Part shown: one piece after another, positions 16,076-25,183 of the stretch
Position numbering within the stretch: the stretch's first letter is position 1
Layout of the letters: each line of letters starts with the position of its first letter
Source of the DNA: Haloprofundus salilacus
GTDB taxonomy: Archaea; Halobacteriota; Halobacteria; Halobacteriales; Haloferacaceae
Length of the DNA: 64,000 bases
Direction of reading: 5' to 3'
Assembly (NCBI RefSeq): GCF_020150815.1
Contig: NZ_CP083724.1
Coordinates: forward strand, 1 to 64,000
Notes under the pieces: generated by a model
Databases searched by the model: none
Told to the model about the DNA's origin: nothing
What the model saw: the letters and a program-made list of their open reading frames with translations, nothing else
Position numbers and translations under genes: made by a program

Positions 16076-17332
16076 ATGAGCGAATCACGGGAAGACGAGC
16101 CGTTGATACGGTACACAGACGTTGAACAGGCAGCCGAACAGTTGACCGACGAGACGGTGGTCAAACGGACGCCAGTCGAGCGAAGCACGTCGCTCGGGGA
16201 ACTGGTCGACGCGGAGGTGTATCTCAAGATGGAGCATCTCCAGTGGACGGGCTCGTTCAAGACGCGGGGCGCCTATAACAAGATCAGCCGTGCCGTTGAC
16301 GCTGGGGCGGACGAGTTCGTCGCCGCCAGTGCGGGAAACCACGCTCAAGGGGTGGCACTGGCGGCGACGCGGTGTGGTGCGAATTCGACTATCGTCATGC
16401 CGAAACACGCACCGCAGGCAAAGATCGACGCGACACGGGGGTACGGAGCGACGGTCGAACTCGTCGGACAAAACTTTCAGGAGGCGATGGAGTATGCCCA
16501 GTCGTACGCCGCCGAGCAGGATGTCGAATTCGTCCATGCGTACGATGACCCGCACATCGTCGCCGGACAGGGAACACTCGGAATCGAGATGTACGAAGAT
16601 TGTCCCGACGTGGACACGGTCATCGTCCCCATCGGCGGTGGCGGACTAATAAGCGGCATCGCCACCGCACTCAGCCACCTCTCTCCGGAGATACGGGTGG
16701 TCGGCGTGCAGGCTGAGGGTGCGGCGACCGTCCACGAGAGCCTTAACAAGGGACTTCCAGTTACACTTGACGAGGTGGACACGATCGCCGACGGTATCGC
16801 GACCGGCGGCATCTCAGAACTGACGCTGAACCTCATCGAGCGACACGTCGACGAGGTTGTCACCGTCACCGACTCCCAGATAGCCAACGCCATCCTGTTG
16901 CTGCTCGAACGGGCGAAGCAGGTCGTCGAAGGCGCGGCCGCGGCGTCGGTCGCGGCGCTCCTGAGCGAAGACCTCAACGTTCACGGCGAGACAGTCATGC
17001 CGCTACTCTGTGGTGGGAACCTCGATATGACAATGCTACAGACAATCTTGATTCACGCGCTCACGGAGCGAGGACAGATTCTCCGCCTGCGTGTGAAGAT
17101 CAATGATATGCCGGGAAAGATGAACGCGATCTCCGGTATCATCGCTGAGCACGGCGCAAACATCCAAACCGTCAGACACGACCGCGCCGTCGAGGAACTT
17201 GAAGTCGGCGAAGCGTATCTCGTCTTCCAGATAGAGACGAGCGGGGCCGAACACGTAGCCTCGATAATTCAGGCACTCGAGTCGGAGGGCTATAGTGTCG
17301 AGGACGTCAACCAAAACAAGACAAATAGTTGA
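16076..17332 (+). CDS. Serine/threonine ammonia-lyase with ACT domain
   Basis: A 418-aa fold-type II PLP enzyme. The PLP lysine is in SFKTRGAYNKISRA (about residue 60), the glycine-rich phosphate loop is GGGGLISGIA (~185), and SAGNHAQGVA (~85) is the substrate loop. The last ~85 residues (LRLRVKINDMPGKMNAISG onward) are an ACT domain for allosteric control. Family members deaminate threonine to 2-oxobutyrate or serine to pyruvate. In this island, after glycine and serine-forming steps, serine dehydration to pyruvate is the likely job, and RidA nearby would hydrolyse the aminoacrylate released. The start at 16076 replaces a longer frame overlapping the upstream gene. Confidence 0.88.
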   Translation: MSESREDEPLIRYTDVEQAAEQLTDETVVKRTPVERSTSLGELVDAEVYLKMEHLQWTGSFKTRGAYNKISRAVDAGADEFVAASAGNHAQGVALAATRCGANSTIVMPKHAPQAKIDATRGYGATVELVGQNFQEAMEYAQSYAAEQDVEFVHAYDDPHIVAGQGTLGIEMYEDCPDVDTVIVPIGGGGLISGIATALSHLSPEIRVVGVQAEGAATVHESLNKGLPVTLDEVDTIADGIATGGISELTLNLIERHVDEVVTVTDSQIANAILLLLERAKQVVEGAAAASVAALLSEDLNVHGETVMPLLCGGNLDMTMLQTILIHALTERGQILRLRVKINDMPGKMNAISGIIAEHGANIQTVRHDRAVEELEVGEAYLVFQIETSGAEHVASIIQALESEGYSVEDVNQNKTNS

Positions 17333-17444
17333 TAACAGAGGTCGTTCGCGGTCGACCCCGACGGAGGCGGGCGATTTCTGCGCCAACGTCCGGTGAAACA
17401 GTTCCTGCATTAGTTATGTTTATATGCGAGAACAGAGACTGACC

Positions 17445-17606
17445 ATGAGAGACAGTGACTACCGATGTCCAGGCGAACTAACGAGCAGACAGAGACGCGG
17501 TGCATTGCTCAAGCAAGAGAGAGAGCACGTCGAACAGGCCCGTCAGGCGGCGGTTACACTCCGTTCGCCGCCGAAGGCCCCAACGGGAGTGAGTAAGTAT
17601 GGCTAA
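17445..17606 (+). CDS. Possible small basic protein before the BCCT transporter gene
   Basis: A 53-codon frame from ATG 17445 (or 60 from 17424) encodes MRDSDYRCPGELTSRQRRGA and a charged helix (KQEREHVEQARQAAVTL) and ends 8 bp inside the transporter gene, a spacing typical of translational coupling. No homologue is recognised and it is basic, unlike most neighbours. It fills the only gap between the lyase and the transporter. Low certainty; it could be a leader. Confidence 0.35.
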   Translation: MRDSDYRCPGELTSRQRRGALLKQEREHVEQARQAAVTLRSPPKAPTGVSKYG

Positions 17607-19233
17607 CTCGGAATCAAACGGTCCGATCGGCCGGTTCACTGAGGAACTCGACCTAGTGGTGTTCACGGTCGGATTCGTCGTGTCAGCGGCCGCGGTAATC
17701 GCGTTCGTCTTCAGACCAGAGGCGATGTCGGGGTACATGACCAACGTGAACAACTTCCTGTGGACGGACGTCGGCTGGTGGTACTTGATCGCCATGTTCT
17801 TCCTGGTCGCCTTCGTCACGTTTCTCATATTTTCCCCGTGGGGGAATATCAAACTCGGAGCGAAGGAAGACGAGCCCGAATTCTCCTTCCTCGCGTACTT
17901 CGCGATGCTGTACTCGGCCGGCATTGCCGCTGGAATCGTCTTCTGGGGGCCGGCAGAAGCGATTTTCCACTACGACTCCGTCTCGCCGTTCGTCGGCGCG
18001 GAAGCACAATCGGCAGAGGCGGCCGTCGGCGCTATTCAGTACACGTTCTTCCATTGGGGACTTTCGGCGTGGACGGCGTACGTGGTGATGGCGCTGCCCA
18101 TCGCATATTTCGCCTATCGGCACGACGCGCCGTTACGCATCTCGACGGTCATCGCACCGTGGATTGGAATCGAGAATCTCGACAGACCGATAGCGAAACT
18201 CATCGATATCCTCGCCGTCTTCGCGACTATCGGTGGTGTTGCGACGACACTTGGTCTCGTCGGCCGTCAGTTCTTGGTCGGTGTTGAGTGGATGTCCGGC
18301 ATAAGCGTCGGCGATACTGGGACCATCCTCGTGATTACCGGACTGACCGTCGCGTTCACACTCTCGGTCGCGCTCGGCGTCGAGAAGGGGATTCGGCGAA
18401 TCTCGTACTTCAACATGGTACTGTTCGCTATCGTGACCGTGGCGACGTTCGTTCTCGGACCGACGACGTACATCGTCTCCATCGGGACTGAGGCGCTCGG
18501 TGCCTACATCAATGATTTCATCACAATGAGCTTCTACACCGGCGCCACGGAGAGCATCGGTGGCGGTGTCGGCGCGTGGGTCGGCGGCTGGACCATCTTC
18601 TACTGGGCGTGGTGGTTCTCTTGGACGCCGTTCGTCGGCTTATTTATCGCGCGTATTTCACGCGGGCGAACGGTCAGACAGGTCGCCGTCACGGGCGTCA
18701 TCGCCTCGACTGGCGTCACGATTCCGTGGTTCGCCACCATGGGCGGTACTGCCATCTTGCTCCAAGAGACCGGCCGAGCCGACATCCTCGCTGTCGTCGG
18801 CGAACTCGGAGAGGCCGGATCGGGCTACCCACTCTTCGAAGCGTTGCCGCTCGGCGGCCTCCTGACCGTCCTCTTCCTCGTTCTCGTGACGACATTCCTC
18901 ATCACCTCCGCCGACTCTTCGACGCTCGCGCTGGGGATGCTCACTACTGGCGGCACCGAGAGACCGTCGACTATCAATCGCGTCGTCTGGGGATTCCTTA
19001 TCGGCTCTCTTGCGTCGCTGCTGATGGTGACCGGCGGCGTCGACGCTCTGCAGCAGGCTGCCATCATCACCGGGGGACCGTTTTCGATTATCACTGTTCT
19101 CGCGGTCGCGGCGATGATTGTCTCCTTCGGCGATCACAGGCCGCTATTCCTCCGCGAGGAGGATGGGGTCTCGTTGCCGTCGCTCAGAAGCGAATCGTCT
19201 GAACCGGAGACGGCCGACCCCTCCGACGACTGA
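17599..19233 (+). CDS. BCCT-family transporter (betaine/choline/carnitine type)
   Basis: A 544-aa membrane protein with about 12 predicted hydrophobic segments. It carries the BCCT signatures GWWYL, WGPAEAIFHY, FFHWGLSAWTAYV and the tryptophan-rich FYWAWWFSWTPFVGLFIARI, followed by SRGRTVR. BCCT carriers import quaternary ammonium compounds with Na+ or protons. Position within a betaine-degrading island indicates uptake of glycine betaine for food as well as osmoprotection. The start at 17599 gives a short hydrophilic N-terminus. The C-terminal tail (FLREEDGVSLPSLRSESSEP) is short, without the long osmosensing extension of BetP-like proteins. Confidence 0.92.
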   Translation: MANSESNGPIGRFTEELDLVVFTVGFVVSAAAVIAFVFRPEAMSGYMTNVNNFLWTDVGWWYLIAMFFLVAFVTFLIFSPWGNIKLGAKEDEPEFSFLAYFAMLYSAGIAAGIVFWGPAEAIFHYDSVSPFVGAEAQSAEAAVGAIQYTFFHWGLSAWTAYVVMALPIAYFAYRHDAPLRISTVIAPWIGIENLDRPIAKLIDILAVFATIGGVATTLGLVGRQFLVGVEWMSGISVGDTGTILVITGLTVAFTLSVALGVEKGIRRISYFNMVLFAIVTVATFVLGPTTYIVSIGTEALGAYINDFITMSFYTGATESIGGGVGAWVGGWTIFYWAWWFSWTPFVGLFIARISRGRTVRQVAVTGVIASTGVTIPWFATMGGTAILLQETGRADILAVVGELGEAGSGYPLFEALPLGGLLTVLFLVLVTTFLITSADSSTLALGMLTTGGTERPSTINRVVWGFLIGSLASLLMVTGGVDALQQAAIITGGPFSIITVLAVAAMIVSFGDHRPLFLREEDGVSLPSLRSESSEPETADPSDD

Positions 19234-19424
19234 ACCGCGATTCGCCCGCTCCCTCGCCTCCCCCTTCGGACGCCGTGCGACTAGTATCCGTTCTTTCCGG
19301 ACCGTCCTCGGAGTCAGCTTTGACCGCATCTCAGTCGGTCTACACTGCCGTGCTTCGAAAATAGAGCATACTCTCCAGAAGTCCGTTTAAAATCGATTCG
19401 GACATCGTGTTCGAGGAATCCCTC

Positions 19425-20675
19425 TCACTCGTATATCGGGAACTCCTCGCAGAGCTCGTCGACAGTGCTTGTGACGCGGTCGCGGACGCGGTCGTCGTCG
19501 GGGGAGTCGAGTACGTCAACGATGAGGTCGGCGACGGTTTCCATCTCCGTGCCACCGAATCCGCGGGTCGTGAGCGCGGGTGTGCCGACGCGGATACCGC
19601 TCGTTACCATCGGCGACCGCGTCTCCCCGGGCACGGTGTTCTTGTTGACGATAATACCGACGTCGTTCAACGCCGATTCGGCCGCTTTCCCCGTCAGTTC
19701 GGGGTGCGAGTCACGGAGGTCGACGAGCATGAGATGTTTGTCGGTGCCACCGCTGACTAGCGAGAGCCCACCCGCTTCGAATCGTGACGCGAGTCGCTTC
19801 GCATTCGAGACAACCTGCTCGGCGTATGCCTCGAACTCGGCCGTCTGCGCCTCCGCGAATCCGGCTGCCTTACCGGCGATATTGTGCATCAGCGGTCCTC
19901 CCTGCGCGCCGGGGAAGATGGCCGAGTCAACGTCGTCTGCGAATTTCTCATCACAGATGATGAGTCCGCCCCGGCCTGCGCGAATCGTCTTGTGCGTACT
20001 TCCGGTAACGAACTCCGCGTGTTCGACCGGTGATGCGTGGATACCGGCCGCGATGAGTCCGGTGACGTGGGCGATGTCGGCGAGATGGTAGGCGTCGACC
20101 TCGTGGGCAATCTCCCCGATGCGCTCGAAGTCGAACTCGCGGGGGTATGCCGACGAGCCGCTGACGATGATGTCGGGGTCGACGTCGAGTGCCTGCGCCG
20201 CCAGTTCGTCATAGTCGATGTATCCCGTCTCAGGGTCGACCTCGTACTGTTCGACGTCGTAGAGCTGCCCTGAGAAGTTAACTGTGTGTCCGTGCGAGAG
20301 GTGTCCGCCGTGCGAGAGTGCCAGCGAGAGGATGGTGTCGCCGGGTTCTAGGGCGGCGAAGTAGACGCCCATGTTAGCCTGGGTTCCGCTATGCGGCTGA
20401 ACGTTGACGTGCTCCGCGTCGAAAAGTTCCGTTGCACGGTCGATGGCGAGTTGCTCGACAGTGTCGACGTGCTGGCATCCTCCGTAGTAGCGGTTTCCGG
20501 GGTAGCCCTCGGCATACTTGTTCGTCAGAACGCTTCCCTGCGCCTCGAGGACGGCTTTCGAGACGTGATTCTCCGAAGCAATCATTCCGAGCGTCGACTC
20601 CTGCCGGTCACGTTCACGAGTGACGGCCTCGGACACGCTCGGAGCTATCTGGCTGAGTGACTGTTCGAACGCCAT
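19425..20675 (-). CDS. glyA: Serine hydroxymethyltransferase
   Basis: A 416-aa PLP enzyme with family signatures: IASENHVSKAVLEAQGSVLT, NKYAEGYPGNRYYGGCQ, and the PLP lysine in GSTHKTIRAGRGG (about residue 226). It interconverts serine and glycine plus 5,10-methylene-THF. In this island it can condense glycine (from betaine) with the one-carbon unit released by the dehydrogenases, giving serine for the ammonia-lyase. ATG 20675 (MAFEQSLSQIAPSV) is chosen over an upstream in-frame ATG at 20732. It is convergent with the transporter gene and divergent from ridA, with about 140 bp in which I see no clear operator. Confidence 0.95.
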   Translation of the reverse strand: MAFEQSLSQIAPSVSEAVTRERDRQESTLGMIASENHVSKAVLEAQGSVLTNKYAEGYPGNRYYGGCQHVDTVEQLAIDRATELFDAEHVNVQPHSGTQANMGVYFAALEPGDTILSLALSHGGHLSHGHTVNFSGQLYDVEQYEVDPETGYIDYDELAAQALDVDPDIIVSGSSAYPREFDFERIGEIAHEVDAYHLADIAHVTGLIAAGIHASPVEHAEFVTGSTHKTIRAGRGGLIICDEKFADDVDSAIFPGAQGGPLMHNIAGKAAGFAEAQTAEFEAYAEQVVSNAKRLASRFEAGGLSLVSGGTDKHLMLVDLRDSHPELTGKAAESALNDVGIIVNKNTVPGETRSPMVTSGIRVGTPALTTRGFGGTEMETVADLIVDVLDSPDDDRVRDRVTSTVDELCEEFPIYE

Positions 20676-20812
20676 AATCAACCTCGAACGGATGTGTGTA
20701 AGTATCTTGCGAGAGCTGTGGGATGAACACAACCTGTAACGAGAGAGGAAGGCTGTGGACCGAGCGCGCTAAGAACAGGGATTTATGACGACTGAGAGGT
20801 TACTCTCACTCG

Positions 20813-21190
20813 ATGCGAACTATTAGCACCGACGACGCGCCGACAGCCGTCGGAGCGTACAGTCAGGCGACGACAAACGGCGAAATCCTCTTCACCGCAG
20901 GACAGCTCCCGATGACGGTTGATGGGGAACTTCTAGACGACGCCACCGTCGGCGAGCAGACGAGGCAGTGTCTGAAGAACGTTGAGGCGATTCTCGAAGC
21001 CGAGGGACTGTCGATAGACGACGTGCTCAAGACAACCGTCTTCCTTGACGATATCGACGACTTCGATGCGTTCAACGAGGCCTATAGCGAGTTCTTCGGC
21101 GGCGAACCGCCCGCTCGTAGTGCCGTCGAAGTCGCAAACGTTCCGAAGGGTGCAGCAGTCGAGATCGAAGCGGTCTCGGTCGCTGACTGA
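20813..21190 (+). CDS. ridA: RidA-family enamine/imine deaminase
   Basis: A 125-aa RidA/YjgF/UK114 protein with the conserved active-site Arg in PPARSAVEVANVPKGAAVEI and the N-terminal AVGAYSQATTNGEILFTAGQ. RidA hydrolyses 2-aminoacrylate and similar reactive enamines made by PLP serine/threonine dehydratases, protecting other PLP enzymes such as SHMT. Both kinds of enzyme are encoded close by, so the role is strongly supported by context. It is divergent from glyA. Confidence 0.92.
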   Translation: MRTISTDDAPTAVGAYSQATTNGEILFTAGQLPMTVDGELLDDATVGEQTRQCLKNVEAILEAEGLSIDDVLKTTVFLDDIDDFDAFNEAYSEFFGGEPPARSAVEVANVPKGAAVEIEAVSVAD

Positions 21191-21301
21191 CGCGGTTTTG
21201 CTGCGGTCGCCTGTGGCCGGCAATCGGCCCCGGATGACGTTTATACGGCCCGGATTCGAGTCGTGTCGACATAGCAACAAGAGGGAACGGGCTGTATTTC
21301 A

Positions 21302-21317
21302 CAGCGATATCACTGTT
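21302..21317. promoter_or_regulatory. Second copy of the CGATATCA palindrome
   Basis: ACAG and CTGT flank the same core CGATATCA as the 24-bp palindrome at 9952-9975, and TTATT follows as in that copy. It lies between the convergent ends of ridA and purU, so it is not an obvious promoter site. It could be a distant binding site or chance. Confidence 0.35.
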
Positions 21318-21393
21318 ATTCGCGGGGAGACAGATGCGGCGGAGGGTGCTCGTAGAAGTCTTCGATCGGGACCGTCGACCAGCGGGAACGCCG

Positions 21394-22371
21394 TCAGTCG
21401 TCCGCTACGGCCGTCGTCTCACCGTCACTGACGGCGCTCTCCTCGTGTCTGTCCCTCGGAGCGTCAGGGTTCGCATGGTCCAGCTCCTCGGGAGCGCCGA
21501 GCTGTACGTCGACACGGTCGGGCTCTTCGACTTCCGTTCGGCCCTGCTGAACCGTGAGTTGGTCATCGAGGTGGAGCTGTACCGCCTCGATTAGCGCCTC
21601 GGCCTCGAGTGGCTGTCCGCGAGTCTTGAGCTCTGCCTCCGTCGCGTCAGCGGGGACGTTGAACGCTCGTTGAGTGATAATCGGCCCTTGGTCGAGGTCC
21701 GTCGTCACGTAGTGGGCAGTAACGCCGGCGACGCGGACACCTTCCTCCTTCGCCTGCCGGTAGGCGGCCGCACCGGGGAAGGAGGGGAGCAGACTCGGGT
21801 GAACGTTGATGATGCGCTGTTCGTACCGGAAGACGACTTCGGGCGAGAGAATCCGGATGTAGCGGGCCAGCGCAATGAGGTCGACGTCATACTCGGCGAG
21901 GTAGTCGAGTAACTCCTCCTCGTTTGGCGCACCATTCTCGTCACCGATGTCGTGGAACGGGACGTCGTATTCGGCCGCCAGCGGCTCCAGCGCGTCGTGG
22001 TTCCCGATGACAACTTCGATGTCGGCTCCGAGTTCGCCGTCGTGCCACCGTTCGAGAAGCGCTTCGAGACAGTGGCTCTCTTTCGTAACGAGGACGGCGA
22101 TAGATTGGTTCTCGCAGTTAGACGGGAATCGGACCTGCACGTCGACGTCGAACTCGTCACCCAGTTCGTGCAGTTTCTCTCGGAACGTCTCCCGGCCAAC
22201 TATCATCTCAGAGATATCGACGTTCATCGTCATCCGGAAGGTCCCATCTCGAACCGCCTGGTCGAGGTCGGTGATGTTGACGCCGTGGTCGAACAGGAGT
22301 GCGGTGATATCGGCGATGAGTCCCGAATCGTCGTCGCCGACGACCGTTATCTCGGTCGACTCGCGGGTCAT
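21394..22371 (-). CDS. purU: Formyltetrahydrofolate deformylase
   Basis: A 325-aa protein with an N-terminal ACT domain (TEITVVGDDDSGLIADITAL) and a C-terminal formyltransferase-type catalytic domain. The latter contains NHDALEPLAAEYDVPFHDIG, INVHPSLLPSFPGAAAYRQA and GVTAHYVTTDLDQGPII, with the catalytic Asn/His/Asp set expected in these blocks. PurU hydrolyses 10-formyl-THF to formate and free THF. In a pathway that pours methyl carbons into folate, it restores THF. The protein has an acidic tail of about 50 residues beyond the usual end. The start at 22371 (MTRESTEITV) is selected over an upstream frame start at 22437. Confidence 0.9.
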   Translation of the reverse strand: MTRESTEITVVGDDDSGLIADITALLFDHGVNITDLDQAVRDGTFRMTMNVDISEMIVGRETFREKLHELGDEFDVDVQVRFPSNCENQSIAVLVTKESHCLEALLERWHDGELGADIEVVIGNHDALEPLAAEYDVPFHDIGDENGAPNEEELLDYLAEYDVDLIALARYIRILSPEVVFRYEQRIINVHPSLLPSFPGAAAYRQAKEEGVRVAGVTAHYVTTDLDQGPIITQRAFNVPADATEAELKTRGQPLEAEALIEAVQLHLDDQLTVQQGRTEVEEPDRVDVQLGAPEELDHANPDAPRDRHEESAVSDGETTAVADD

Positions 22372-22698
22372 CGTCCCCACCGCGTCATTTCGTTTGCGGA
22401 ACCGTTCGTCGCCTGTCGTCGGGCGGCAGTTCGACACACGCGTTCCTGCCGCTGCCGCCGCAGTGGCGGCTCACTCTCTTGAGGTAGCATCCAATCGATA
22501 CGTTCCAGACCACCGGTAATGAACGTTGGTTCTCGTAGTACCAGGCAGATACGATGTGTTTCCACACCACGTCGTATATTTCATCTGTTACTATGAAAAG
22601 TGATCTGCCGACCTTGCCAGACGCCGTCTCCGATGCCGTTGAGATATCCAAGTGCCCTCGGCGACAATTTGATGTCACCACCGAGAGGGACAGATGAT

Positions 22699-25125
22699 AT
22701 GGAGTATCACGAGTCAGTTGAGTACTTAGAATCGTTACAGCGGTCTCGACCCAAGCTCGGGACGGAGACGACTCGAAGGCTTCTCTCGGAGCTCGGGTCC
22801 CCTCACCGCGACGTCGACTGCGTCCAGATTGCGGGGTCCAACGGAAAGGGAAGCACCGCATGCATGCTCGAACGAGTTCTCCGCGAGGCGGGCCTCGACG
22901 TTGGCCTCTACACATCGCCGGATCTGAACGATCTGCGCGAGCGCATTCGGGTGAACGGTCGTACGATTCCGAGAGCACGTGTCAGCGAATTCGTCGAGGA
23001 GGTGGCTGACGCTATTGAGCAGCTCCGCGCCGAGAACGATGCGCCGACCTACTTCGAGGTGCTCACCGCCATGGCGTTCTCCCACTTCGATTCGGAGGCC
23101 GTCGATGTCGCCGTCCTTGAGGTCGGAATCGGGGGGCGGTACGACGCAACGAGCGTCATCGACCCCGTCGCCAGCGCCGTCACCAACGTCACGCTCGAAC
23201 ATACGGATATCCTCGGCGACACCGTCGAAGAGATTGCCCGCGATAAGGCGCAGGTCGCGCCATCGGAGGCACCGCTAGTTACCGGTGCGAAGGGGCCAAC
23301 ACTCGAGACCATTCGAGCGGAGACGGACGTCATCACCGTTGGTGCCGACGGCACGGACGTCATCGCCCGCGAGGAGGGTCTCGTCTCCGAGATCGAGAGC
23401 GCCGTCTCCATCTCGACGCCAAAGTGGTCGGTCGAGACGAAGGTTCCACTCCCCGGCCAGCACCAGGCGACGAACGCCGGTATCGCGGCGGCGTTGGCCG
23501 AGCAGGTGGCGGGCGTCGAACCGGAGACGCTCGCGCGCGGCCTCCGGAGCGCGCACTGGCCCGGTCGCTTCGAGATTATGTCGACGCAGCCGCTCGTCGT
23601 CCTTGACGGCGCACACAACCCAGGTGCCTGCGAGACGATTGCAACGCTCGTCGACCGCTATGAGTTCGACGACCTTCACCTCGTCTTTGGCGCGATGCGA
23701 GAGAAGGACCACGAGGCCATGGCGGAGGCGCTGACGCCCGCTGAAACAGCGATCCTCTGCGAGCCAGCCGTCGACCGAGCCGAGGATGCCGATGCGCTCG
23801 CGACGGTATTCGACGGCCGCGCTCGGCGCGTCGACCGCGTCGACCGCGTCGACTCCGTCCTCGAGGCGATTCATCGAGCACTGTCGAGGGCCGACCACGA
23901 CGACTGCGTGCTCGTCACGGGGTCGCTGTACGTTGTGGCCGAAGCACGCGACCGGTGGACCAGCCGCCCGATTCCGATCGGAACTCGCCCATCTAGATAT
24001 TCCAATCTGAGAGAGACATGTAGCGATGTCGGGGACAGTATCGCAGCGATCATCGCCGAATCAGCGGACAGTCGGACGTTGAAAGTGCCGCTGCGCGAAC
24101 TGCAGGCCGAGCACGTAAAGCACACTTTCGAATCGGTCGGTGGCTCGTGTCTGCTCTCGACGCAGGGGCGGTCTGGCCGACGCGTTACGGCTATCCTCTC
24201 CGGGACAGTCTCTCAGTTTCGCGCGCTCGTCGATGCGTTGCCGAACGACAAACTCGGGTTAGCGGCCGTCTCGACTCAGCTCGCTCGCGCCGTCGACGGC
24301 AGCAGTCAGGGCCAACAGCGGTGGAGCAGCGGAACAGCGGTGATGGGCGTTCTCAACGTCACTCCAGACAGCTTCTACGATGGGGGCGTCTACGACCAAG
24401 TTTCGGCGGCCGTCGAGCGAGCCAACGAGATGGTCGCCGCGGGCGCAGATATCGTCGATATTGGCGGCGAGAGCACGCGCCCTGGGGCCGATCCGATTAC
24501 GGTCGCCGAGGAGATCGACCGCGTCGTGCCGGTCATCGAACGCCTCAGCGGCCTCAACGTCCCCATCTCGGTCGATACACGAAAGGCGGCTATCGCAGAC
24601 GCGGCCCTCGAGGCAGGTGCGGATATCGTCAACGACGTCTCCGGACTCGACGACCCCGAGATGCGATTCGTCGCGGCCGACCACGATGCGTCGCTCGTCA
24701 TTACGCACAGCCTCGACGCACCCGTCGCACCCGACCGCCGCGTCGAGTACGACGATGTCGTCGAAGACGTACGTTCGGAGCTCCAGGAGACCCTCCTGCT
24801 CGCCGAACGGGCAGGTCTCGACCGTAGCCAACTCATCGTCGACCCCGGGTTCGGGTTTGGGAAGCGTCCTGACGAGTGTTTTGAACTGCTGGACAGGATG
24901 GACGAGTTCCGGGCGCTCGACTGCCCGATACTGGTCGGTCACTCGCGGAAATCGATGTTCGAACGCGTCGGCTCTGCCCCCGACGACCGCCTGCCGCCGA
25001 CGCTGGCGGTAACTACGATGGCGGCCGAACGCGGTGTGGACGTGATCAGAGTCCACGATGTCGCCGAGAACGTTGCTGCGCTACGGACGGTCCGTGCGAC
25101 GCTCGGCCAGGGGATGTCGACGTAA
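22699..25125 (+). CDS. folCP: Bifunctional folylpolyglutamate synthase / dihydropteroate synthase
   Basis: An 808-aa fusion. The N-terminal FolC ligase (about 1-415) has QIAGSNGKGSTACMLERVL (P-loop), VLEVGIGGRYDATSVI and VLDGAHNPGACET. A linker domain of ~110 residues follows. The C-terminal FolP dihydropteroate synthase (about 540-808) has MGVLNVTPDSFYDGGVY, DIGGESTRPGADPI and DPGFGFGKRPDECF. FolP joins pterin to p-aminobenzoate and FolC adds glutamates. Such fusions are known in haloarchaea. Its place here supplies the THF acceptor for the demethylation steps. ATG 22699 (MEYHESVEYLESL) is the family-like start. It is divergent from purU across about 330 bp. Confidence 0.92.
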   Translation: MEYHESVEYLESLQRSRPKLGTETTRRLLSELGSPHRDVDCVQIAGSNGKGSTACMLERVLREAGLDVGLYTSPDLNDLRERIRVNGRTIPRARVSEFVEEVADAIEQLRAENDAPTYFEVLTAMAFSHFDSEAVDVAVLEVGIGGRYDATSVIDPVASAVTNVTLEHTDILGDTVEEIARDKAQVAPSEAPLVTGAKGPTLETIRAETDVITVGADGTDVIAREEGLVSEIESAVSISTPKWSVETKVPLPGQHQATNAGIAAALAEQVAGVEPETLARGLRSAHWPGRFEIMSTQPLVVLDGAHNPGACETIATLVDRYEFDDLHLVFGAMREKDHEAMAEALTPAETAILCEPAVDRAEDADALATVFDGRARRVDRVDRVDSVLEAIHRALSRADHDDCVLVTGSLYVVAEARDRWTSRPIPIGTRPSRYSNLRETCSDVGDSIAAIIAESADSRTLKVPLRELQAEHVKHTFESVGGSCLLSTQGRSGRRVTAILSGTVSQFRALVDALPNDKLGLAAVSTQLARAVDGSSQGQQRWSSGTAVMGVLNVTPDSFYDGGVYDQVSAAVERANEMVAAGADIVDIGGESTRPGADPITVAEEIDRVVPVIERLSGLNVPISVDTRKAAIADAALEAGADIVNDVSGLDDPEMRFVAADHDASLVITHSLDAPVAPDRRVEYDDVVEDVRSELQETLLLAERAGLDRSQLIVDPGFGFGKRPDECFELLDRMDEFRALDCPILVGHSRKSMFERVGSAPDDRLPPTLAVTTMAAERGVDVIRVHDVAENVAALRTVRATLGQGMST

Positions 25126-25183
25126 TCCGTCTTAGTTTCGAAAACGAGAGAACGGTCGCACACTACGCGTCGGTGGTCGTCGA

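Noticed and set aside
24147-24827. Arginine-rich frame inside folCP
   Set aside because: High-arginine composition is typical of shifted frames in GC-rich haloarchaeal genes.
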